NCBI RefSeq assembly: GCF_003591035.1
Contig: NZ_QYUO01000001.1
Span: 2,728,001-2,792,000, forward strand
Source of the DNA: Noviherbaspirillum saxi
GTDB taxonomy: Bacteria > Pseudomonadota > Gammaproteobacteria > Burkholderiales > Burkholderiaceae_D
Direction of reading: 5' to 3'
Length of the DNA stretch: 64,000 nucleotides
Part shown: positions 1 to 7,676 of the stretch, in pieces
Position numbering within the stretch: the first letter of the stretch is position 1
Layout of the letters: each line of letters begins with the position of its first letter
Made by a program: the position numbers and the translations under genes
The notes under the pieces: generated by a model
What the model was told of the DNA's origin: nothing
The model's database searches: none
The model's input: the letters and a program-made list of their open reading frames with translations, nothing else

Positions 1-58
1 CGGGCTGACAAAAGAACGAGGCATGTCGCATGACACATCGGTCGATCTTGCGTCATGG

Positions 59-228
59 ACCAATCCCGACCCATAACGTGGCAAATGACATCGATGGATT
101 TTTTTGACTGGCAAGGCGCAGGAGGAGTCCATAGCGGTGCTATGGACGACGAGTGCAACGCAGGCAGGCGGCTTCGGCGCGCCCGGAAAAAGACGCGATG
201 GCATGTCACGCTATGGGCCGGGATTGGT
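59..228. repeat. MITE-like element, copy 1 (about 170 bp)
   Basis: The ends are inverted repeats: ACCAATCCC at 59-67 and its complement at 220-228. The similarity continues inward as an imperfect arm of about 24 bp (CCCATAACGTGGCA against CCCATAGCGTGACA). The left 50 bp also resembles 3406-3458 and the right 45 bp resembles 3470-3514, so this is a longer relative of the element at 3403-3515. Its middle holds an 8-bp perfect hairpin (TCCATAGC/GCTATGGA, 128-146) and an AGGAGGAG motif at 120-126. No transposase is encoded. It underlies the apparent 5' end of the first gene. Confidence 0.6.
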
Positions 229-1728
229 ACCAAGCTCCTGCTCTGCGTGACAGCGGCTGCCATGCTGCTGGCATCGTTCGCCGCGCAAGGTGCCGACGTT
301 CTGCGCGTCGGCTCAAAACGCTTTACCGAATCTTACCTGCTCGGAGAGGTCATCCGCCAGACTGCCGCGCCGCATACCCAGGTGGAACACAAGCAAGGTC
401 TCGGCAATACCGCCATCGTCTTTGAAGCGCTGAAGTCCGGCAACATCGATATCTATCCCGAATACCTGGGCACGATAGATCAGGAAATACTCAAGCATAA
501 GTCACCCGTTTCTCTGCAAGAAATCAATCGCGAGCTGGCGTCGTTCGGACTGGCCGCAGCGGTGCCGCTCGGTTTCAACAACAGCTATGCGCTGGCGGTG
601 CGCGGCAGCGATCGCCAGCTCGGGTTGGAAACGCTGGGCGACCTGTCCCGCCATCCCGGCTTGCGCCTTGGCCTGTCGCATGAGTTCATCGGTCGCGCCG
701 ATGGCTGGGCGGGATTGGCCGCGCGTTACGGGCTGCCGCACACACCGACCGGGCTGGACCACGGTCTTGCTTATCAGGCCTTGTCGGCGCGCCAGGTCGA
801 TGTGATCGACATCTACGCGACCGATGCCAAGATCCGGCAGTACGGATTGCATGTGCTCAAGGACGATGCAGGCTATTTTCCCCGTTACGATGCCCTGCTG
901 CTGTACCGGCTGGATATCGCACAACGCTTTCCCGATGCCTGGCGGGCGTTGCAGCAATTGCAGGGAAAAATTTCCGCTGACGATATGCTCGCAATGAATG
1001 CAGGCGCGGAACTGGAAGGCAAACCGTTTTCCGAGGTTGCCGCCGGCTTCCTGTCGAACGGCAAGCAGCAAGCCAGGCAAGCCGGCGGTGTGCAGGCCAG
1101 GCTGTTTGACGGTCAATTGTGGCGACTGACGCGCGAGCATTTGCTGCTGGTACTGCTGTCGGTATTGTCCGCCACCGCAATCGGCGTGCCGCTCGGCATC
1201 CTTGCCGCCTATGTACCGCGTGTGCGCCATGCCGTGATGGCTGTGGTCGGGGTACTGCAGACCGTACCGTCGCTGGCGCTGCTGGCCATGCTGATTCCGC
1301 TGCTGGGAACCATCGGCGTGGTGCCGGCACTGATTGCGCTCTTTCTCTATGCGCTGCTGCCCATCGTACGCAATACCAGTATCGGCATCGAACAGGTGCC
1401 GGGCGGCTTGCGCATGGCTGCCTTGGCCCTGGGCATGACCAAACGCGACCGGCTGCTTCATGTCGATCTTCCGCTTGCTCTGCCGGTCATCCTCGCCGGC
1501 ATCAAGACCGCCGCCGTCATGAGTGTGGGCACCGCCACCATCGCCGCCTTTATCGGTGCCGGCGGTTATGGCGAACGCATCGCGACCGGCCTCGCCATCA
1601 ATGACAATGACATGTTGCTCGCAGGCGCACTGCCGGCGGCGGCGCTGGCCCTGCTCACGCAGTTTGCGTTCGACATGCTGGAACGCATGCTGACCCGATA
1701 TCGCCGCATGCCGTTCGATCGGCACTGA
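142..1728 (+). CDS. Osmoprotectant (OpuC/ProWX-type) ABC transporter, fused substrate-binding protein and permease
   Basis: Import of glycine betaine, choline or a related compatible solute is the family role. With the start used here the protein is 528 aa. A hydrophobic signal segment (KLLLCVTAAAMLLASF) precedes an OpuAC-like binding domain (about residues 52-310, beginning DVLRVGSKRFTESYLLGE, with GLGNTAIVFEALKSGNIDIYPEY). A BPD-type permease domain follows (about 330-528, with the EAA-like loop ALALGMTKRDRLLHVDLPLALP). The binding domain comes first, whereas many fusions in this family put the permease first. The start is unsure: the frame is open back to 55, but 59-228 is a MITE-like element. 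ATG 142 has AGGAGGAG 15 nt upstream and gives an Arg/Lys-rich N-region; ATG 262 would leave a very short leader. The ATPase gene is not in the window. Confidence 0.8.
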   Translation: MDDECNAGRRLRRARKKTRWHVTLWAGIGTKLLLCVTAAAMLLASFAAQGADVLRVGSKRFTESYLLGEVIRQTAAPHTQVEHKQGLGNTAIVFEALKSGNIDIYPEYLGTIDQEILKHKSPVSLQEINRELASFGLAAAVPLGFNNSYALAVRGSDRQLGLETLGDLSRHPGLRLGLSHEFIGRADGWAGLAARYGLPHTPTGLDHGLAYQALSARQVDVIDIYATDAKIRQYGLHVLKDDAGYFPRYDALLLYRLDIAQRFPDAWRALQQLQGKISADDMLAMNAGAELEGKPFSEVAAGFLSNGKQQARQAGGVQARLFDGQLWRLTREHLLLVLLSVLSATAIGVPLGILAAYVPRVRHAVMAVVGVLQTVPSLALLAMLIPLLGTIGVVPALIALFLYALLPIVRNTSIGIEQVPGGLRMAALALGMTKRDRLLHVDLPLALPVILAGIKTAAVMSVGTATIAAFIGAGGYGERIATGLAINDNDMLLAGALPAAALALLTQFAFDMLERMLTRYRRMPFDRH

Positions 1729-1815
1729 ACCAAGCCGCCTGATTTCCTCTCAAACCGATGAAGCGGTGTGCAGGTTTGGTATGCTTCGGCATCCGCATGA
1801 TCGCGGCAAGGAGAC

Positions 1816-2142
1816 ATGATGAACCGTAAGGCCCGTTTCGGATTTTTGGCGCGCGTATTGATCTGCGTGACGGTGATTTCCGCGCTGATTATTTATTTCG
1901 CCCAGAAAACGATTCCGGACGTGTCATTAGTGACGGTATTCGCTTGGCTTACCGCCGCAGTCCTGCTTGCGCTGACGGCCATAGCGCTCGGCTTCCATGT
2001 GACGATGCGCTGGCATACCTGGTGTCTGAACCGCGGCGCGACCGATCCGCAATGGATGTGGTTCGGCGGCGAGCCGCCTGGATTGCAACGCCTGCGCCGC
2101 GATGCGAAGGCTAAGCGCGACGAGGATCATTCCTCGAGATAA
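1816..2142 (+). CDS. Small two-helix inner-membrane protein of unknown function
   Basis: The protein is 108 aa with two predicted membrane segments (about residues 12-30 and 38-62). A basic cytoplasmic-type tail rich in Arg/Lys/Asp and the stretch DPQWMWFGGEPPGL follow. AAGGAGA lies just upstream, and ATG 1819 is an equally possible start. It sits 87 bp downstream of the osmoprotectant transporter gene on the same strand and may be cotranscribed. I do not recognise a family. The clear RBS and membrane topology support it as a real gene. Confidence 0.6.
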   Translation: MMNRKARFGFLARVLICVTVISALIIYFAQKTIPDVSLVTVFAWLTAAVLLALTAIALGFHVTMRWHTWCLNRGATDPQWMWFGGEPPGLQRLRRDAKAKRDEDHSSR

Positions 2143-2263
2143 ATATTGTCTGAAGGCATATCAAAGCAAGTTGCCGTTTCCGCTTGAGCTTCAGCAAAGC
2201 TACTAGTCAGCAGCTGCGTAAAATCATCGCATCGATCATCGGATCGCTTCCTCCTTTCATTCA

Positions 2264-3334
2264 ATGACGAAACCTCGTACCGGGCAGGCTCCTCCCACAC
2301 TGGAGCGCGAGGAATTTCGCATCCGCTTTCATCAATCGTTCAAGGATCCCACCTTCGACCAGGCGAAAGATGCTTTGCGCGTAGTCGAAGAAATCGCCTG
2401 GGAAAACTATAGCCATAGCCGCAAGGCGCCGGTGACCGTCAAGGCCGGTCCGGGCTATGCCGATCCGGATTACGATCTCTCGATCGAGTGGCGCGAAGCC
2501 CACGAGCGGCTGCTGGCAGCGGAAGCGCGGCAAAAGGATCCGGCCACGCGCTCGCGCGTATTGCTGATATGCGCGTCGGCCCGCAACGATGGCTCTTGCC
2601 CCGGCGAAATTTCCAAGACCTTCCGCCTGACCCGCATCGCCGAAGAAATCCTGACCGCACATGATATCGAAGCCGATCTGCTCGACCTGAGCCTGCTCAC
2701 CTCGGATTACGACCGCCACATCCATCCCTGCAAGGGCTGCGTATCCACCGCGATGCCGCTGTGCCACTGGCCATGCAGCTGCTACCCCAATCATGCGCAG
2801 CGCATGACCAATGACTGGATGAACGAGATCTATGAAAAATGGGTCTCCGCGCATGCCATCATCATCCTCACCCCGGTCTACTGGTATCAGGTACCCAGCG
2901 TGCTCAAGCTGATGATGGACAGGCTGGTCTGCGCCGATGGCGGCAATCCGGACCCGACTACCACCTCGGGCAAGAACGCCGAAAAAGCAAAAGCCATTGA
3001 AAACGCAGGATGGCCTTATCCCAAACACCTTGCCGGCCGCGCATACGGTTTGATGGTGCATGGGGACGTCGCGGGTATTGAAGGCGTGCGGCGCGGACTG
3101 TCCGACTGGCTGGACTGGATGGGCTTGATCGATGCCGGCAAGCAATCGCGTCTTGATCGCTATATCGGCTATTACGAATCCTATGCGCAAAGCCACGAAG
3201 CCCTGGACCACGATATCGCGGTGCAGGAAGAAACGCGCAACGTCGCCCGTGCGGTAGCGGCGGCCGTATGCGAGGTGCGTGAGAACCGTCTGTCTTCCCC
3301 CGGCAGCGACCTTCAGGATCCACGGCCCAAATAA
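2264..3334 (+). CDS. Flavodoxin-like NADPH-dependent FMN reductase family protein
   Basis: The protein is 356 aa. A flavodoxin fold starts near residue 97 (RVLLICASARNDGSCPGEISK), where the phosphate-binding loop for FMN is expected. It continues with a CKGC motif and the typical ILTPVYWYQVPSVLKLMMDRL segment of FMN reductases. The first 95 residues form an extension rich in charged residues that is not part of the core fold. A Cys cluster (HPCKGCVSTAMPLCHWPCSC) is notable and could bind metal or be redox active. No good Shine-Dalgarno precedes ATG 2264, so the start is less certain. The likely role is flavin-dependent reduction of quinones or xenobiotics; the substrate is unknown. Confidence 0.75.
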   Translation: MTKPRTGQAPPTLEREEFRIRFHQSFKDPTFDQAKDALRVVEEIAWENYSHSRKAPVTVKAGPGYADPDYDLSIEWREAHERLLAAEARQKDPATRSRVLLICASARNDGSCPGEISKTFRLTRIAEEILTAHDIEADLLDLSLLTSDYDRHIHPCKGCVSTAMPLCHWPCSCYPNHAQRMTNDWMNEIYEKWVSAHAIIILTPVYWYQVPSVLKLMMDRLVCADGGNPDPTTTSGKNAEKAKAIENAGWPYPKHLAGRAYGLMVHGDVAGIEGVRRGLSDWLDWMGLIDAGKQSRLDRYIGYYESYAQSHEALDHDIAVQEETRNVARAVAAAVCEVRENRLSSPGSDLQDPRPK

Positions 3335-3402
3335 GCAGGCAACGGGTGCCGCCATGTGCGGCATGCATGCATGCGCCAATGCCGGTAAGATGTCCGCAAG
3401 CA

Positions 3403-3515
3403 ATACCAATCCTGACTCGTAACATGACAAATGAAGTCGTTGGATTTTTTCGACTGCAACGCCGCCAAACGGAAAAACGTAAATGTCATGTTGAGTTAGG
3501 GATGCGGATTGGTAT
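3403..3515. repeat. MITE-like element, copy 2 (113 bp)
   Basis: ATACCAATCC at 3403-3412 is the exact reverse complement of GGATTGGTAT at 3506-3515. A second shared inverted word, AACATGACA, lies inside each end. The left half resembles 61-110 and the right half resembles 183-228. There is no ORF of its own. It ends 15 nt before the Shine-Dalgarno of the SMP-30 gene, so that gene's promoter must lie in, or be replaced by, the element. Confidence 0.6.
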
Positions 3516-3539
3516 AAGACATCATGTTGAGGAGAGCAG

Positions 3540-4391
3540 ATGGTGCAAGACGTACACATCGAAACGGTGGTCGACGGGCTCGCTTTTGCGGAAGCGCCGC
3601 GCTGGCACGAGAACATGCTGTGGTTTTCCGACTTCTACACGCACAAGGTGATGCGCCTGCGCCTGGGCGGCGAACCGGAAACGGTGTGCGAAGTCGCGGG
3701 CCAGCCCTCGGGGCTGGGCTGGCTTCCGGATGGCCGCATGCTGGTCGTGTCGATGAACGACCGCCGCCTGCTGCGCCTCGACCATGACGGGCTCAATACG
3801 GTAGCCGATCTGAGTGACCTGACACCGCACCATTGCAATGACATGGTGGTGGACCGTAAAGGTCGTGCCTACATCGGCAACTTCGGCTTCGACATGCTCA
3901 ACCGTGCACCGGTGCAGTCGACCGTGCTGCTGATGGTTGATGTCGACGGCAGCATACGGCCGGTGGCTGACGAATTATTGTTCCCCAACGGCGCTGTCAT
4001 CACCCCTGACCAGTCGACGCTGATCATTGCCGAAACCTTCGGCAAGCGGCTGACCGCTTTCGATATCGCGGCCGATGGCTCGCTTGGCCGGCGCAGGGTA
4101 TGGGCAAACTTAGGCGAAGCCTCCCCCGATGGTATTTGCCTCGATGCGGAGGGCGCAGTCTGGGTCGCTTCGCCGACCACGTCGGAATTCCTGCGTGTGC
4201 GTGAAGGCGGCGATATCGCGGATCGCATCAGTGTGCAGGATCAGGCCATCGCCTGCACGCTCGGCGGCCCCGAAGGCAATACCTTGTTCATGGTGACAGG
4301 ACGCGTTTCCAGAGAGACGCGCGCACTCGCCGAAAGAAATGGCCGTATTCAGGCAGCCCGGGTGCAGATTCCCGGCGCGGGCTCCCCTTGA
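3540..4391 (+). CDS. SMP-30/gluconolactonase-like family protein
   Basis: The protein is 283 aa, a single six-bladed beta-propeller of the SGL/SMP-30 family with no signal peptide. Family hallmarks are visible: FAEAPRWHENMLWFSDFYTHKV at the start (Glu metal ligand), HHCNDMVVDRKGRAYIGNFGFD in the middle (Asn/Asp ligands), and SPDGICLDAEGAVWVA near residue 195. Members hydrolyse sugar lactones or related esters in a divalent-metal site; the substrate cannot be read from sequence. GAGGAGA 4-10 nt before ATG 3540 supports the start. The MITE-like element directly upstream may influence expression. Confidence 0.85.
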   Translation: MVQDVHIETVVDGLAFAEAPRWHENMLWFSDFYTHKVMRLRLGGEPETVCEVAGQPSGLGWLPDGRMLVVSMNDRRLLRLDHDGLNTVADLSDLTPHHCNDMVVDRKGRAYIGNFGFDMLNRAPVQSTVLLMVDVDGSIRPVADELLFPNGAVITPDQSTLIIAETFGKRLTAFDIAADGSLGRRRVWANLGEASPDGICLDAEGAVWVASPTTSEFLRVREGGDIADRISVQDQAIACTLGGPEGNTLFMVTGRVSRETRALAERNGRIQAARVQIPGAGSP

Positions 4392-4543
4392 AGCCGCGCA
4401 CCGGCTACTTGCGCGACTTGTATCAGCCGGTCATACCGGTGATGAACTTTCGTGCATCCACATGTCTTAATTATCAGTTTGACCATGTCAGGCGTGTTCC
4501 CGTTTGACAAGCTCCCATCCACCTAACTCTATCCCTCCTGCGT

Positions 4544-5164
4544 ATGGCTGAAATTTCCGTCGAAAATGTAGTCAGCACCTACCGTTTCTATGCGCCGCTG
4601 TACGACAGCCTGTTCGGGGCCGCATTCGAACCTGGCCGCCGCGCATTGACTGCTGCAGTCAACGCGGTTCATCCCACCTCCATTCTTGAAGTCGGCGTCG
4701 GTACCGGCCTCACGTTGGGAAATTATCCGGCTACGTCGTCCGTTGTCGGCATCGACATTTCCAACGAGATGCTTGAGATTGCGCGAGAACGTGCGAAGGC
4801 CCTGCACAGTCGCAATATTCACCTGGTGGCGATGAATGCCGAGATGATGGACTTTCCCGACGGATCTTTCGACTGCGTGGCAATGCCTTATGTGCTGTCG
4901 GTAACGCCGCATCCCGAACGCCTGGTCGCGGAGATCCGGCGCGTATGCCGCAAGGGCGGGACTATCCTGATCCTGAACCACTTCAGCGGCAGCCGCTTCT
5001 GGTGGTTTCTGGAACGGGCAGTCCGCTCGCTGGCCAATCGCATCGGTTTCCGTTCGGACTTTTGCTTCGACGAACAGATCATGAAATACGACTGGGAAGT
5101 GCAATCGGTCAAGAAGGTCAACCTGTTCGGCCTGTCGCGACTGGTGGTGATTCGCAATACCTGA
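4544..5164 (+). CDS. Class I SAM-dependent methyltransferase, PmtA-like phosphatidylethanolamine N-methyltransferase
   Basis: The protein is 206 aa. The SAM-binding motif I is ILEVGVGTGLTL (about residues 46-57), motif II is GIDISNEML, and the post-motif is SFDCVAMPYVLSVTPHPERLVAEIRRVCRKGG. The N-terminal VVSTYRFYAPLYDSLFGAAFEPGRR block is typical of Rhodobacter-type PmtA enzymes, which methylate phosphatidylethanolamine towards phosphatidylcholine. The family assignment is firm for a methyltransferase and moderate for the lipid substrate; a ubiquinone-type methyltransferase is the main alternative. It stands alone between the SMP-30 gene and frmA. Confidence 0.75.
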   Translation: MAEISVENVVSTYRFYAPLYDSLFGAAFEPGRRALTAAVNAVHPTSILEVGVGTGLTLGNYPATSSVVGIDISNEMLEIARERAKALHSRNIHLVAMNAEMMDFPDGSFDCVAMPYVLSVTPHPERLVAEIRRVCRKGGTILILNHFSGSRFWWFLERAVRSLANRIGFRSDFCFDEQIMKYDWEVQSVKKVNLFGLSRLVVIRNT

Positions 5165-5283
5165 TCCCTGATCGGACACGACGGACAAACCGGCTCCGGC
5201 AGGATGAAATAAATATGGTCATACTTCGAGGACTGTGCATCGCAGTTTCTCGTCCAATTAAATTCATCTGCAAGGAGGGTCCG

Positions 5284-6390
5284 ATGAAGACCAAAGCCGC
5301 AATCGCCTGGCAAGCCGGCGCACCGCTATCCGTGGAACAAGTGGATCTTGACGGCCCGCGTGCCGGCGAAGTCCTCATCGAAGTCAAGGCGACCGGCATC
5401 TGCCATACCGATTACTACACCTTGTCGGGCGCTGATCCGGAAGGCATCTTTCCCGCCATACTCGGACACGAGGGAGCCGGCGTCGTAGTCGACGTTGGTC
5501 CCGATGTGCGCTCGCTCAAGCAAGGCGACCATGTGATACCGCTGTACACGCCCGAATGCCGGCAATGCAAATTCTGTCTGTCGCAAAAGACCAACCTGTG
5601 CCAGGCGATACGCTCGACGCAGGGACGCGGCCTGATGCCCGACGGCACCAGCCGCTTCTCCATCGGCGGCAAACCCCTGTTCCACTACATGGGCACATCG
5701 ACCTTCGCCAACCATATCGTCGTGCCGGAAATCGCCGTTGCAAAGATCCGTTCCGATGCCCCGTTCGACAAGGTCTGCTACATCGGCTGCGGCGTGACCA
5801 CCGGTGTCGGTGCGGTGCTGTTCACTGCCAAGGTCGAAGCCGGTGCGAATGTGGTGGTGTTCGGCCTTGGCGGCATCGGCCTCAATGTGATCCAGGCCGC
5901 AAGAATGGTCGGCGCCGACAAGATCATCGGCGTGGACATCAACCCGGCACGCGAACAAATGGCACGCAAGTTCGGCATGACGCATTTCATCAATCCTAAG
6001 GAAGTGGAGAACGTGGTCGATGCGATTGTGCAGCTTACCGATGGCGGCGCCGATTACAGCTTCGAATGCATAGGCAATACCACCACGATGCGCCAGGCGC
6101 TCGAATGCTGCCACAAGGGATGGGGCCAGTCGGTCATCATCGGCGTGGCTGCTGCCGGACAGGAAATCAGCACACGTCCGTTCCAGCTCGTCACCGGGCG
6201 GGTGTGGAAGGGTTCGGCGTTCGGCGGTGCGCGCGGACGAACTGATGTACCGAAGATTGTCGACTGGTATATGGAAGGCAAGATCAATATCGATGATCTG
6301 ATCACGCATAAGCTGCCGCTGGAGCGGATCAATGAGGGGTTTGATTTGATGAAGAGCGGGGAATCGATCAGGTCGGTGGTGATGTATTGA
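5284..6390 (+). CDS. frmA: S-(hydroxymethyl)glutathione dehydrogenase (class III alcohol dehydrogenase)
   Basis: This is a zinc- and NAD-dependent enzyme that oxidises S-hydroxymethylglutathione (the formaldehyde-glutathione adduct) to S-formylglutathione in the cytoplasm. The protein is 368 aa, the usual class III length. Visible features are the catalytic-zinc region (ATGICHTDYYTLSG, then GHEGAGVV), the structural-zinc cysteines (CRQCKFCLSQKTNLC) and the Rossmann motif VFGLGGIGLNVIQAA with Asp near VDINP. AAGGAGG lies 6 nt upstream of ATG 5284. It works with the S-formylglutathione hydrolase at 6815, from which it is separated by repeats. The last ~80 bases use many G-ending codons, unlike the gene body. 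Confidence 0.95.
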   Translation: MKTKAAIAWQAGAPLSVEQVDLDGPRAGEVLIEVKATGICHTDYYTLSGADPEGIFPAILGHEGAGVVVDVGPDVRSLKQGDHVIPLYTPECRQCKFCLSQKTNLCQAIRSTQGRGLMPDGTSRFSIGGKPLFHYMGTSTFANHIVVPEIAVAKIRSDAPFDKVCYIGCGVTTGVGAVLFTAKVEAGANVVVFGLGGIGLNVIQAARMVGADKIIGVDINPAREQMARKFGMTHFINPKEVENVVDAIVQLTDGGADYSFECIGNTTTMRQALECCHKGWGQSVIIGVAAAGQEISTRPFQLVTGRVWKGSAFGGARGRTDVPKIVDWYMEGKINIDDLITHKLPLERINEGFDLMKSGESIRSVVMY

Positions 6391-6421
6391 GGGGGATGGG
6401 GAGCAAGAGGTCTTGACGAAC

Positions 6422-6463
6422 GCCCTCACCCCCTGCCCCTCTCCCGCTTGCGGGAGAGGGGTT
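6422..6463. repeat. CCCTCACCCC-type hairpin repeat
   Basis: A GCCCTCACCCC leader is followed by perfect 12-bp arms, CCCCTCTCCCGC (6436-6447) and GCGGGAGAGGGG (6450-6461), with a 2-nt loop. Near-identical units occur at 45302-45420 and 45854-46018. It lies just after frmA. It has no T-tract, so I call it a repeat rather than an intrinsic terminator. Confidence 0.8.
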
Positions 6464-6511
6464 CTGGCGGCGTCAATAGTGGAATGAGTCAATTCTGCAT
6501 CACTCAGCACT

Positions 6512-6790
6512 TATAAAGGCTTTGGCAGTTTCCCCCTCTGCCGACGCCAAAAGGGCGCTGTCTAAAGCGGATAAAGAAGCGCAGTTGTTTGGGCCCGCCG
6601 AGGGGAGCCGAAGGCGAGTTCTGCGCTTCCCGCTTTAGACAGCGCCCTTTTGGGAACCCCGAAGGGGCGCGGCAGTGGGGTCGCCTTTCTTTGCTTACTT
6701 TCTTTGGCGAAGCAAAGAAAGTGAGTGGCCCGCCGGGGCCAGTCCCGGCTAGGTTGACCGAAGAAATGCCCCCCAGAATCACCGAAGAGA
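6512..6790. repeat. Large dispersed hairpin repeat, copy 1
   Basis: This is homologous over its length to 40479-40743. The main hairpin has 22-bp perfect arms (6549-6570 and 6630-6651) plus an inner 9-bp pair GAAGCGCAG/CTGCGCTTC (6576-6584, 6621-6629) around a 36-nt loop. A second hairpin has arms CTTTCTTTGCTT (6685-6696) and AAGCAAAGAAAG (6710-6721). A third short GC stem is GGCCCGCCGGGGCC. The ORFs inside are not conserved in frame between copies. The repeat fills most of the 424 bp between frmA and fghA. Confidence 0.9.
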
Positions 6791-6814
6791 CACCCAAAAC
6801 ACGAGGACCACACC

Positions 6815-7663
6815 ATGCTACAAATCCTCTCCGAACACCCCTGCTTCAACGGCATCCAAGCCTACTACCGCCACGACTCCCGAACCACCGGCCTCCCCAT
6901 GCAATTCTCCGTCTTCCACCCCCCGGTCGAAGAAAAAGAACTAGTCCCCGTACTGTTCTACCTGGCAGGCCTGACCTGCACCGAAGAAACCTTCATGATC
7001 AAAGCCGGCGCGCAACGCATCGCCGCACAACTCGGCATCATGCTCGTCACCTGCGACACCAGCCCGCGCGACACCGGCATACCCGGCGCCGACCAGGATT
7101 GGGACTTCGGCCACGGCGCCGGCTTCTACCTCGACGCCACCGAAGCCCCGTGGAGCAAACACTTCCGCATGGAGTCGTATGTCACCGATGAACTGCACGA
7201 ACTGATCTTCAGCGAATTCAATGCCGATGCAGAGCGCACCGGCATCTTCGGCCATTCGATGGGAGGACACGGCGCACTGGTGCTCGCGCTGCGCCATCCG
7301 GACAAATACAAATCGGTATCGGCATTCGCGCCAGTCACGGCGCCGTCCCATTGTCCGTGGGGTCAAAACGCCTTCAGCCGCTATCTGGGCCATGACGGGA
7401 ACCAATGGCTTGAGCATGATGCCTCAGCGCTGATGAAGCACCGGCAAACGCCTTTTCCGCATGGCATCCTGATCGATCAGGGACTGGGCGACACATTCCT
7501 GCACGAGCAACTGCTGCCCGAGCAGTTCGAGCAGGCATGCAGCGCGGCCGGGCAGCCGCTGACGCTACGCCGGCATGAAGGCTACGACCATGGCTACTAC
7601 TTCATCTCCACGTTTGTCGAAGACCATCTGGCGTTTCATCATCGCGTGTTAAACGCAGCCTGA
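6815..7663 (+). CDS. fghA: S-formylglutathione hydrolase
   Basis: This is an esterase D family serine hydrolase that splits S-formylglutathione into formate and glutathione, the second step after FrmA. The protein is 282 aa. The nucleophile elbow is GHSMGG (near residue 147), the acid region is DQGLGDTFL and the catalytic His is in HEGYDHGYYF. The oxyanion region is YLAGLTCTEE. The gene is in the same direction as frmA but separated by a 280-bp repeat, so co-transcription would include the hairpins. The first ~300 bases are strikingly C-rich and G-poor on the coding strand compared with the rest of the gene. Confidence 0.95.
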   Translation: MLQILSEHPCFNGIQAYYRHDSRTTGLPMQFSVFHPPVEEKELVPVLFYLAGLTCTEETFMIKAGAQRIAAQLGIMLVTCDTSPRDTGIPGADQDWDFGHGAGFYLDATEAPWSKHFRMESYVTDELHELIFSEFNADAERTGIFGHSMGGHGALVLALRHPDKYKSVSAFAPVTAPSHCPWGQNAFSRYLGHDGNQWLEHDASALMKHRQTPFPHGILIDQGLGDTFLHEQLLPEQFEQACSAAGQPLTLRRHEGYDHGYYFISTFVEDHLAFHHRVLNAA

Positions 7664-7676
7664 GGCTGCATCCGAT

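Noticed and set aside
502..1725. 407-aa open frame on the minus strand
   Set aside because: It is antisense to the osmoprotectant transporter; Gln/His/Arg-rich with no domain, while the plus-strand frame has clear SBP and permease motifs.
2261..3616. 451-aa open frame on the minus strand
   Set aside because: It is a shadow of the flavodoxin-like gene, crosses the MITE-like element and has no recognisable family.
6422..6463. Hairpin as an intrinsic terminator for frmA
   Set aside because: There is no T-tract after the stem, and the same hairpin recurs in both orientations elsewhere, so it is better called a repeat.
6504..6855. Overlapping small ORFs with a PLTFFASPKKVSKERRPH-type product
   Set aside because: They are readings through the dispersed hairpin repeat. 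The matching frame at 40227-40791 differs by indels, so no protein is maintained.
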